Assembly: GCA_020059785.1 (NCBI GenBank)
Contig: JAGVBL010000248.1
Span: forward strand, 1-32,073
DNA length: 32,073 bases
DNA from: Ignavibacteriales bacterium
GTDB lineage: Bacteria; Bacteroidota; Ignavibacteria; Ignavibacteriales; Melioribacteraceae
Direction of reading: 5' to 3'
Positions 19,002 through 27,839 of this stretch are shown in pieces. Made by a program: the position numbers and the translations under genes. How positions within the stretch are numbered: position 1 is the first letter of the stretch; each line of letters begins with the position of its first letter. The notes beneath the pieces were generated by a model that saw only the letters and a list, made by a program, of their open reading frames with translations, was not told the DNA's origin and made no database searches.

Positions 19002-20549
19002 ATGATAGAAAGCTCGCTTACAATATTAGATGTGATTATAATAATTGCTTATTTCATTTTTATTGTTTGGCTTGGTGCTAAGTTTAAAAAGAATCAGAAA
19101 GACACTAGAAGATATTTTCTTGGTAAACAGAATATCCCTGGTTGGGCTGTCGGTATGTCTTTGTTTGCCACAATAATATCAAGCTGGACTTTTATTGCTT
19201 TACCCGGTAAAGCTTTTAAGACAGATTTACAGTACATGGTTAATATACTTATCCTTCCTATTTGTGCCTTTATGGCATCAAAATTCTTAATTGCACTTTT
19301 CAGAAATAAAATAAAATTAAGTGCTTACGAGTATTTAGAAAAACGTTTTGGAATTTTTGCCCGCATTTATGGAAACCTTGCATTTCTTATTGTTCACTTC
19401 GGAAAGATGGCAGCGATTTTGTATTTGCTGAGTCTTACAGTTTCGGGAATTACCGGCTGGAATATTTTCGTTTTAATACTTCTGATTGGCATTGCAACCA
19501 TTCTTTATACATTCTATGGCGGGATTGAGGGTGTTGTCTGGTCCGAAGTAATTCAGGGATTTCTATTGATCGGCGGCGGCATTGTGACAGTTTTGTTCAT
19601 CCTCTTTACGTTTCCTGGTGGCGCTTCTGATCTGATATCGGAAACGATCAATGCAGATAAATTGAAACTATGGTCGTTTGATTTCACATGGACTAATCAA
19701 AATTCTATTGTTCTGATATTTTTCGGACTTAATTACTGGATGCAGAAATATGTCTCGGATCAAACAGTTGTTCAGAGATACCTTTTAGCTTCTTCTGAAA
19801 AGGGTGCATCGAAAGCAATCTGGATCTCTTCAGTATTGATTATGATGATCTGGGTTCTTTTCATGAGCATCGGAGCATTCTTGTGGACATACTACAAGTT
19901 TCAACCCGGACTATTACCGGAAACACTGATGAATACTCCCGATAAAGTATATCCTTATTTTATTGGTCATCAATTACCAAGCGGATTGACCGGAATAATT
20001 TTATCAGCACTCCTTGCCGCAACGATGTCAACATTATCTTCAGATCTTAACGCACTCGGCTCGATAATATATGACGATTATTATAATAAGTTGCGTAAAA
20101 ACAGAAATGACAGGCAGCGTTTAAAATTCTCGAGAATTACGGTTCTGGTTGCCGGTATTCTTTGTGTATTTCTTGCGATGGCATTCACAAGTATTCAATC
20201 AATGGCTGATGCAGCTTTTGATTTTGTTGCTCTTGTTGCCGGTGGAATTTTAGGAATGTATTTCCTGGGAATTTTCACACGTCGCACAAGCCCAAAAGGA
20301 TTGTATGTTGGACTCGCATTTACAGTAGTAGCAATTCTTTACCTTTTTATTAGTAATAGTGGAATGATCAAATCATATCGTTTTATTTCGATTAATACAC
20401 TTTGGATCGGATTGATTGGCAATGTTATTACTCTTGTAATTGGATATCTGACAAGTTTAATACTTACTCCTAATTATTCCGCAGAACCGGGTTTAATTAT
20501 TGGTAAATCTCACAATAATTTTCCAAATGTCTTTAATCAGGAGAAATAA
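19002..20549 (+). CDS. Sodium:solute symporter family (SSS) transporter
   Basis: 515 aa; RYFLGKQNIPGWAVGMSLFATIISSWTFIALPGKAFKTD; DQTVVQRYLLASS; ALLAATMSTLSSDLNALGS; paralog of 17195..18757. Confidence 0.93.
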   Translation: MIESSLTILDVIIIIAYFIFIVWLGAKFKKNQKDTRRYFLGKQNIPGWAVGMSLFATIISSWTFIALPGKAFKTDLQYMVNILILPICAFMASKFLIALFRNKIKLSAYEYLEKRFGIFARIYGNLAFLIVHFGKMAAILYLLSLTVSGITGWNIFVLILLIGIATILYTFYGGIEGVVWSEVIQGFLLIGGGIVTVLFILFTFPGGASDLISETINADKLKLWSFDFTWTNQNSIVLIFFGLNYWMQKYVSDQTVVQRYLLASSEKGASKAIWISSVLIMMIWVLFMSIGAFLWTYYKFQPGLLPETLMNTPDKVYPYFIGHQLPSGLTGIILSALLAATMSTLSSDLNALGSIIYDDYYNKLRKNRNDRQRLKFSRITVLVAGILCVFLAMAFTSIQSMADAAFDFVALVAGGILGMYFLGIFTRRTSPKGLYVGLAFTVVAILYLFISNSGMIKSYRFISINTLWIGLIGNVITLVIGYLTSLILTPNYSAEPGLIIGKSHNNFPNVFNQEK

Positions 20550-20551
20550 AG

Positions 20552-21514
20552 ATGAATTATAAGGAACACCCATGGATGGGAGTTTTTGCCGCAACTCTCT
20601 GCACATTTAAAGCTAACGAAGAAATTGATGAGGTTGGATTACGCGAATACTTTGCCAGAATGAGCAGAGTGGATGAATTAAAAGGACTTGTTTGCAACGG
20701 TCACACAGGGGAAATAATGTCTTTGCGGGAGAAGGAACGGACATTTGTAACAAAAGTTTTAGCTGAAGAAATCAGAAAGAGCGGAACGAAAAAGAAAGTT
20801 ATTACCGGAATTTGCGGAGAGGGAAGTATTACTGCAACAGAACAATCACTAGCTGCTAAAGAAGTTGGGGCAGATGCAATACTTTTAATGCCTCCGCACT
20901 ATCAGCTAAGGTTTGGTCGTTCAAGTCAAACGGCAATCGATTTTATTCATGATGTTGCCGACGGAGCGGACATCGATATTATTCTCCATCAATACCCTTC
21001 CTGGACGAAAGTTGGATACACGTTAAATGAAATGCTGGAAATTGTTAAACATCCCCGAGTTGTTTGTATTAAGATGGGTACGCGCGATATGGCACGGTGG
21101 CTCTATGATTATGAAAAGTTAAAAGAAGCAAAACCGGATTTGTCAATTATTACCTGTCACGATGAGTACTTACTTCCAACTCTCCTCGAAGCGGGTGATG
21201 GCGCACTTATTGGCTTTGCAGGCTTTACTCCTGAATTGATGATCAAACTTGTCCATGCTTGTGTTGAAGGTAATTTGAAAGAGGCAAAAAATGCACAGAA
21301 GACTGTGGCACCGTTAGCTAGGTTGGTATACAATTTCGGCGAACCGGGAAGTTATGCCCATCAAAGAATGAAAGTTGCTCTCTGGTTAATGGGAAAAATA
21401 TCTTCTCCGGTATTCCGCAGACCGATTAGACCGATTTCGAAGGAGAGCACTAAAAAAATTGCTGATGAATTGAATAGAATCGGTTATGAAACACCAAATG
21501 CAAAACACATTTAA
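20552..21514 (+). CDS. DHDPS/NanA-superfamily protein, active-site divergent
   Basis: 320 aa; GHTGEIMSLREKER, KEVGADAILLMPPHY, IILHQYPSW, VVCIKMGTRD; overall DHDPS-family pattern. Confidence 0.85.
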   Translation: MNYKEHPWMGVFAATLCTFKANEEIDEVGLREYFARMSRVDELKGLVCNGHTGEIMSLREKERTFVTKVLAEEIRKSGTKKKVITGICGEGSITATEQSLAAKEVGADAILLMPPHYQLRFGRSSQTAIDFIHDVADGADIDIILHQYPSWTKVGYTLNEMLEIVKHPRVVCIKMGTRDMARWLYDYEKLKEAKPDLSIITCHDEYLLPTLLEAGDGALIGFAGFTPELMIKLVHACVEGNLKEAKNAQKTVAPLARLVYNFGEPGSYAHQRMKVALWLMGKISSPVFRRPIRPISKESTKKIADELNRIGYETPNAKHI

Positions 21515-21519
21515 TTAAA

Positions 21520-22590
21520 ATGAACAGAAGAGATTTTGCTAAAATATCATCGCTTGCTGCTTTGGGTCTTGCTTTGCCCAGTGGATTTGATGCTAGGGAT
21601 ATGTCCAAAAAGAAAATGAAAATTGGAATGATCGGTACTACACATTCACATGCATCCGAAAAAATAAAAACGATTCTTGGTCTTTGTGAAATATATGATT
21701 TGGTAGGTGTTGCAGAAGTTGATAGCATAAAACAAAAAGCCGCTGCTGCATCAGCGGATTACAATGGCGTTAAGTGGGTAACAAAGAAAGAATTGTTAAG
21801 TTTTAAATCACTTGATGCTGTGATTATTGAATCATCTATGGAAGATGTTCTTAATGATGCAATCGATTCTGTAAAAGCCGGGAAACATATTCACATCGAT
21901 AATCCTCCGGGAAGATCGTTCCCTCTGTTTGAAGATCTGCTTATTGAAGCAGAAAGTAGGGGATTGGCATTTCAACTCGGCTACTTTACACGATACAATA
22001 GAGCCGTTCAAACAGCAAAAAAAATTATATGCGAAGGTGTGATCGGAGAGATTTTTGAAATTGATGGAACTTTCAGCAAAAAGATTCCTGATAAGAGAAG
22101 GAATGATATTGCTAAATATTATGGCGGCTCAATGCTTTTTCTAGGTTGCTATTTAATTGAATTAGTCGTTTCAATTCTTGGCGAACCTGATAGAATCACA
22201 ACATACAGAAAGAAAACATTTCCTGATCTTGACAATCTTTATGATAACGAACTTACTGTTTTGGAATACAAACATGCAACTGCTTCACTTCGGAGTTCGG
22301 TCTTGGAAATTGACGGTGAAGTAAGAAGAAATTTAACTTTTGTCGGAACTGAAGGTACGGTTGAAATAAATCCTTTTGAGCCCGGAAAAGTATTTTTAAC
22401 ACTTAATGAACCGAAGAAAAACTATTTGAAAGGGAAGAATCAAATTCAATTGCCGGAACAACGGGATAGATATTCAGAACAGCTTATTGATTTTGCCGGT
22501 ATGATAAGGAAAGAAAAACAACTTTACTTTCCGGTAGTAAAAGAATTGGAAATTCATAAAGCGCTGCTTACGGCAGCAAACTATTATTAA
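21520..22590 (+). CDS. Gfo/Idh/MocA-like protein with twin-arginine-type N-terminus; divergent catalytic motifs
   Basis: 356 aa; MNRRDFAKISSLAALGLALP; GMIGTTHSHAS nucleotide-binding region; KHIHIDNPPG at the EKP position; YYGGSMLFLGCYLIELVVSILGEP at the catalytic helix. Confidence 0.82.
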   Translation: MNRRDFAKISSLAALGLALPSGFDARDMSKKKMKIGMIGTTHSHASEKIKTILGLCEIYDLVGVAEVDSIKQKAAAASADYNGVKWVTKKELLSFKSLDAVIIESSMEDVLNDAIDSVKAGKHIHIDNPPGRSFPLFEDLLIEAESRGLAFQLGYFTRYNRAVQTAKKIICEGVIGEIFEIDGTFSKKIPDKRRNDIAKYYGGSMLFLGCYLIELVVSILGEPDRITTYRKKTFPDLDNLYDNELTVLEYKHATASLRSSVLEIDGEVRRNLTFVGTEGTVEINPFEPGKVFLTLNEPKKNYLKGKNQIQLPEQRDRYSEQLIDFAGMIRKEKQLYFPVVKELEIHKALLTAANYY

Positions 22591-22604
22591 AGAGCTAAAT
22601 CCAT

Positions 22605-23099
22605 ATGGACACAACAAAAAATAATTATTCAAAAACTCAGCTTATCGCATTGGTAACATTGCGGGCATTGATCGGCTGGCATCTTCTTTATGAAGGAATT
22701 GTAAAACTGTTGAATCCCGAATGGTCTGCAGCTGCATATCTTCGCGATTCGAAGTGGATCTTCTCCGGATTCTTTAATTGGATTGCCGATACATCAAGTG
22801 TGCTGCAAATTGTTAACTTTCTAAACGTTTGGGGTCTACTGCTTATCGGTTTAGGTCTGATGATCGGATTGCTCACACGAACTTCAACAATCGCCGGAAT
22901 TGTTTTGATTCTATTCTACTATTTAGCAACCCCGCCGCTAACCGGATTGACTTACATGTTTCCACCGGAAGGGAGTTATTTAATTGTTAATAAAAACCTG
23001 ATTGAATTAGCTGCTCTTGTTGTGCTTTTGTTTTTCCCATCCGGAAAAATTATTGGTATCGACCGAATAATATCAAAGCTTAGAAGGAAAGAATCATGA
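22605..23099 (+). CDS. DoxX family membrane protein
   Basis: 164 aa, multi-TM; LRALIGWHLLYEGIVKLLNPEWSAAAYLRDSKW...GLLLIGLGLMIGLLTRTSTIAGIVLILFYYLATPP. Confidence 0.8.
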   Translation: MDTTKNNYSKTQLIALVTLRALIGWHLLYEGIVKLLNPEWSAAAYLRDSKWIFSGFFNWIADTSSVLQIVNFLNVWGLLLIGLGLMIGLLTRTSTIAGIVLILFYYLATPPLTGLTYMFPPEGSYLIVNKNLIELAALVVLLFFPSGKIIGIDRIISKLRRKES

Positions 23100-24631
23100 A
23101 TGATGAGAAGAAAGAAAATAATAAGCTTCAGCGGAGAGATTTCCTAACCGGGTTAGCAACTATTCCGGTTCTCGGTTTGTTTGGAGCCGGTTTGTTAAAT
23201 CAAATTCTCTACAATAAAAACCGGGATGAATTGCTTAAATCTGATTTTAACCTGGGCGATTTAATTTCTGAGAGTGATGAATACCAGAATGACACAGAAG
23301 GTGATTTGCTTAGAATAGGAATTATCGGAACCGGCAGCAGAGGTATGAATTTATTGGAATCATTAGGTTTTACTAACACCAGGACAAAAAATAAATTGTA
23401 CGGCAATTTGAAAATTCAACTCGCCGGTGTTTGTGATGTTTACGACGATGCCGCTGAAGAAGCAATAATGTTATCTAAATATAATTCATTTGTGAAAAAT
23501 TCTGATGAATTCCCTCGGGCTAAGAGATACAAAAATTATCTTGATATGCTTAGCGATAAAGAAATTGATGCGGTAATTATTGCAACGCCCGATCACTGGC
23601 ATGCAAAAATGATAATTGAATCTGCAAATGCCGGAAAACATATTTTTGCTGAGAAGTGTCTGACAAGAACCATTGAAGAAGTTTATCAAATAAAAGATGC
23701 TCTGAAGAACAAAAAAATTGTTTTTCAGTATGGACATCAGAACCGTCAGCAGCTTTCATACAAAGTTGCTCGGCAAATGATAATGCAGAATATTTTAGGA
23801 AAAATTACATTATTAAAAACTCACACATACCGCAATACTCCGCAAGGTGCCTTCATTAGGCATTTAGACCAGAAAATTGATCCCGATAAAGTTGATTGGC
23901 AGCAATGGCTTGGTGATACTCCGTATTACCCGTTTACACCAAGCCGTTATTTTGGCTGGCAGAAATTTTTTGAGTATAGCGGGGGTTTGCCTGCGCACAT
24001 GTTCTCTCATGAATATGATGCAATTAATCAGGTTTTCAAGTTAGGTATTCCAAAATCTGTGGTAGCAATGGGAGGAATCTATTACTGGAAAGATGACCGC
24101 AACACACCGGATGTTTTTCAGGCTTCATTTGAATATCCCGATCGGGAGTTGATCCTTACATATGATGCCAACCTTGCAAACACAAGCACAGGTGAGTATG
24201 AAAGAGGTGCAAAGGTAAAAGAAATTGTTGGTAATGATGCATGGATGAAACTCGGACTAAATATTACAATCTACCCCGATAAAAATTCTGAGAAGTACAA
24301 AGAGAAAATAAAACAAGGATTGGTTGAACCCGATTCTCCATTATTATCATTTATTCCCGGTGAAAATAAAAGTTCGGTACAGACTATTACATCTGCATCA
24401 AAAAAATTATATGCAAGCAGCGGTCTGGTCTCAACTTATAGGAATGGGAAAGAGGTAGATGTTACATATTTACATTTAAGAGAATGGCTGGAAGGTATTA
24501 GAAAAGGAATTGTGGTAAGCGGTACTTTCCAAACAGCTTTCGAAGATGCTATTACATGCCACATGGCGACTAAATCGTATCTCGAAAAACGGAGAGTTGA
24601 GTGGGATCCGGTCAATCAAAAAGTTATTTAA
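23096..24631 (+). CDS. Gfo/Idh/MocA family oxidoreductase with twin-arginine-type signal
   Basis: 511 aa; LQRRDFLTGLATIPVLGLFGAGLL; RIGIIGTGSRG; ATPDHWHAKMI; KHIFAEKCLTRT; GGLPAHMFSHEYDAI. Start overlaps the DoxX stop by 4 bp (ATGA). Confidence 0.9.
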   Translation: MNDEKKENNKLQRRDFLTGLATIPVLGLFGAGLLNQILYNKNRDELLKSDFNLGDLISESDEYQNDTEGDLLRIGIIGTGSRGMNLLESLGFTNTRTKNKLYGNLKIQLAGVCDVYDDAAEEAIMLSKYNSFVKNSDEFPRAKRYKNYLDMLSDKEIDAVIIATPDHWHAKMIIESANAGKHIFAEKCLTRTIEEVYQIKDALKNKKIVFQYGHQNRQQLSYKVARQMIMQNILGKITLLKTHTYRNTPQGAFIRHLDQKIDPDKVDWQQWLGDTPYYPFTPSRYFGWQKFFEYSGGLPAHMFSHEYDAINQVFKLGIPKSVVAMGGIYYWKDDRNTPDVFQASFEYPDRELILTYDANLANTSTGEYERGAKVKEIVGNDAWMKLGLNITIYPDKNSEKYKEKIKQGLVEPDSPLLSFIPGENKSSVQTITSASKKLYASSGLVSTYRNGKEVDVTYLHLREWLEGIRKGIVVSGTFQTAFEDAITCHMATKSYLEKRRVEWDPVNQKVI

Positions 24632-24676
24632 TAAGTATGATTAATTTGAAAAGTTTTCATAATGCCGGAGGGTTTA

Positions 24677-25816
24677 ATGTTTAGAAGTATTATTAAAATA
24701 TTGATCTCGATTTTACTTTTAACAGTTACTAATTGTGCACAGCAGTCGAATGATATTAAACACACAATTGTTGCAATCGAAAAAGGAAAATTTCACGGCT
24801 GGCCGGCAAATAACGGAATCTGGAGCTGGGGAAATGAAATCCTCGTAGGCTTTACTCAAACAGATTATGAGGAAACAGAAAGTCACAATATTAAGAACGA
24901 CTCTCCTTTATTAAGCAAACTTGCCAGAAGCCTTGATGGAGGTAAAACATGGAGAGTCTTTGATCCGGAAAACTATGTGGGGGATAATGGAAAAAAAACT
25001 AGACTGACAGAACCAATCAATTTTTTAAAGGAAGGATTTGCCCTTCGTATATCAAGCGATACCTATCATGGCAATAAAGATCCTGAAGGTCAGTTCTTTT
25101 ATTCGTATGATAAAGGGAATTCCTGGAATGGTCCGTTTTATCTGGGAGAAGTTTCAAAATTCTCACGTTTCAATGGATACGTCTTAACGCCGCGCACAGA
25201 TTATTTAGTACTTGGCGAGAAAGAATGTTTAATTTTTATTTCATCCCGAATTCCAGAAACAGGAATGTCTGATAAAATTTCTGTGATTCAAACTGCCGAC
25301 GGCGGGCTGACTTTTCAGTTGGTTGCAGACTACGTTGTACCGGCATCCGATCCACATCGTGCTGCTATGCCTAATACCGTTCGCATCTCGGATAACGAAC
25401 TTGTAATGTCTGTAAGAAGGAGAGTTATTGCCGACAACACAAAAAACTGGATCGATCTTTATTACTCAAATGATCTTGGTAAGACATGGGAATTCAGAAG
25501 TAAAATTGGTGATACAGGGGCATATAATGGTAATCCTCCCTCACTTGTAAAATTGAATGATGGTCGTTTATGCGCAGTTTATGGAGATAGAAACTCGAGT
25601 AGAATTGTCGGTAGATACAGCAGCGATGATGGTAAAACGTGGACAGAAGAATTTGTCATACGTGACAACTTCTATACACGTGAAAGACAGGACATGAAAG
25701 ATCTTGGTTATTGCCGCGTTGTTCAAAACAGAGACGGTGAGGTAGTTGCAATTTATTATTGGGCAACTGAAGAAAATCCGGAACAACACATTGCAGCTTC
25801 GATTTGGAAACCCTGA
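24677..25816 (+). CDS. Secreted/lipoprotein sialidase-fold (Asp-box/BNR) protein
   Basis: Asp-box-like motifs SLDGGKTW, SYDKGNSW, TADGGLTF, SNDLGKTW, SSDDGKTW; N-terminus MFRSIIKILISILLLTVTNCAQ suggests a lipobox Cys. ATG 24677 has GGAGG five bases upstream and is preferred over track start 24662. Confidence 0.82.
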   Translation: MFRSIIKILISILLLTVTNCAQQSNDIKHTIVAIEKGKFHGWPANNGIWSWGNEILVGFTQTDYEETESHNIKNDSPLLSKLARSLDGGKTWRVFDPENYVGDNGKKTRLTEPINFLKEGFALRISSDTYHGNKDPEGQFFYSYDKGNSWNGPFYLGEVSKFSRFNGYVLTPRTDYLVLGEKECLIFISSRIPETGMSDKISVIQTADGGLTFQLVADYVVPASDPHRAAMPNTVRISDNELVMSVRRRVIADNTKNWIDLYYSNDLGKTWEFRSKIGDTGAYNGNPPSLVKLNDGRLCAVYGDRNSSRIVGRYSSDDGKTWTEEFVIRDNFYTRERQDMKDLGYCRVVQNRDGEVVAIYYWATEENPEQHIAASIWKP

Positions 25817-25864
25817 ATTCTGAAATTTTCTAAAAAAATCTTGAATTAAATAAAAGGTGGAACA

Positions 25865-27838
25865 ATGAAATTATTTTTTAGAATTATTTTATCTATGTCG
25901 GCAATTTTTTTTACTGCAAATCTGCTTTTAGCACAGCAAGTAATGCCGCCATCGGTGGAACAATCATTAAACGAACCGATTAAATATACCGGTCAACTCA
26001 ATCCGGATAAGAGGTTTTACGATGGCAGACTTCCACATGTTGTTGGTGTTCATCATTACCAGGTTTTACGTGCCAACCGGAGTAATCCTTCCGAGCCAGG
26101 CATTGTGGGATGGACATATAATCATCAACCTTACCTTTCATATTGGAACGATACATTTTATTTACAGTATCTATCTGGATTGATCGGAGAGCATACACCC
26201 CCGACTCGAATTCTTATTACAAAATCGAAGGACGGAATCAACTGGAGTGACCCGGTTGTAGTTTTCCCGGAATATATTCTGCCTGAGATAAACGACGACG
26301 GGGAAATGATTCCGGCCGGCACTTTCGCAGTTCATCATCAGAGAATGGGATGGTATGTTGCACCGAATGGAAAACTTTTAACACTTGGATTTGTTGGTTA
26401 TTGTGCAACACCGCGCAGATCTCCGAATGCCGGTAATGGTATTGGAAGAATTGTAAGAGAAGTAAAATCAGATGGAACATTCGGTCCCATCTATTTTATC
26501 CGTTATAACCGCCATGTCGGTTGGAACGAAAAAAACACAAACTACCCGTTCTATAAAGAAAGCAAAGACAAAGATTTTCTTGTTGCATGTGAGAGCTTGC
26601 TTGCGGATAAACTTATTACTCTTCAGTGGTGGGAAGAAGATAGAGGCAAGGACGGATTTTATGCAATGGATCCTTCGCAGGTCCCTGACGGCGATACGTT
26701 CTCAAAAAAATCTACAACTGCTGCCGGAGCCGGCAAAGCATTCAATTATTATACTCGTCCCGATGGAGTAATTGTTGGTTTATGGAAAAATCAGTATGCT
26801 TCCATGAGTTCCGATAAAGGCAAAACCTGGACTCCGATAGTAAAGAATGAATCGCTACTTACTTCAGGGGCAAAAACCTGGGGACAGAAGACCGATGATG
26901 GCAAATATGTTATAGTTCACAATCAATCGGCAACGAAGCGAAATCGATTCCCGATGACTGCATTGGTTGGAGACGACGGGCATACGTTCGATAGAATATT
27001 CGGATTACGCGGAGAAGTTCCTACTCGAAGATATCAGGGGATTCATAAAAATCCCGGTGTTCAATACTTCAGGGGAATTATTGAAGGAAATGGAAATCCT
27101 CCCGGGAACGATCTATGGATGACTTATAGTGTAAATAAAGAAGATATATGGATTACAAAAACACCAACACCAATTGTTGGAAGCGTTAATGATGAAGTAA
27201 ATGAAAATTTTGAGAATGTGAATTCGATTAGCGACTTGAAATTATGGAGCGTTTATATGCCATCATGGGGACCGGTATCAATTATCAAAGATCCTAATTC
27301 AAAAAACAGTTATCTGGAACTCCGTGATGAAGAGCCATATGACTATTCATTCTTTGAAAGGATTTTCCCATCTGAATCAAAGAAAGAGATCGAGTTCAAA
27401 TTTCAAGGTGAAAAGCTTCCGCAGGGTTTTGCACCTGAGATCGAAGTTCAGGATCAGAAAGGAAACAGGGCTATTAAACTAAGAATTGATAAAGACTGGC
27501 TCTCATTTGATATCGAAAAAGTTTCAGTGGACCCGGTTAAGATTGATCCGAAAAAATGGAACCATGTTAAACTTGATATTGACTGTATAAAAGGATCATA
27601 CAAAGTAACTGTTAATGGAATTCGCTATCCAGACGAAATTCTGTTTGGAGAAAAAGCCGATGTTGTTGAACGCATCGTTTTCAGAACCGGTCCGTACAGA
27701 AATTTTATTCCGGCTCAGGTTGTTGAGAGAGGGATCGGTTCACAATCCGGTTTTGATCTTGATGACCAACCGGGTGCAGATTATAAATCTCCTCTTATAA
27801 TTCTTAATCTCGATGATATTATAACAAGGAGCTATTAA
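25865..27838 (+). CDS. Secreted predicted beta-propeller glycan-active protein with C-terminal jelly-roll/LamG-like region
   Basis: 657 aa; signal peptide MKLFFRIILSMSAIFFTANLLLAQ; ITKSKDGINWSDP and SSDKGKTWTP Asp-box-like motifs; from about aa 440 a beta-rich segment (ENFENVNSISDLKLWS...WNHVKLDIDCIKGSYKVTVNG) typical of concanavalin-like domains. Confidence 0.7.
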   Translation: MKLFFRIILSMSAIFFTANLLLAQQVMPPSVEQSLNEPIKYTGQLNPDKRFYDGRLPHVVGVHHYQVLRANRSNPSEPGIVGWTYNHQPYLSYWNDTFYLQYLSGLIGEHTPPTRILITKSKDGINWSDPVVVFPEYILPEINDDGEMIPAGTFAVHHQRMGWYVAPNGKLLTLGFVGYCATPRRSPNAGNGIGRIVREVKSDGTFGPIYFIRYNRHVGWNEKNTNYPFYKESKDKDFLVACESLLADKLITLQWWEEDRGKDGFYAMDPSQVPDGDTFSKKSTTAAGAGKAFNYYTRPDGVIVGLWKNQYASMSSDKGKTWTPIVKNESLLTSGAKTWGQKTDDGKYVIVHNQSATKRNRFPMTALVGDDGHTFDRIFGLRGEVPTRRYQGIHKNPGVQYFRGIIEGNGNPPGNDLWMTYSVNKEDIWITKTPTPIVGSVNDEVNENFENVNSISDLKLWSVYMPSWGPVSIIKDPNSKNSYLELRDEEPYDYSFFERIFPSESKKEIEFKFQGEKLPQGFAPEIEVQDQKGNRAIKLRIDKDWLSFDIEKVSVDPVKIDPKKWNHVKLDIDCIKGSYKVTVNGIRYPDEILFGEKADVVERIVFRTGPYRNFIPAQVVERGIGSQSGFDLDDQPGADYKSPLIILNLDDIITRSY

Positions 27839-27839
27839 A

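Noticed and set aside
26472-26771. 99-aa alternate-frame ORF inside 25865..27838 (also 28828..29241 and 30574..30954 within the mosaic gene)
   Set aside because: Alternate-frame readings of well-supported CDSs with no independent signal.
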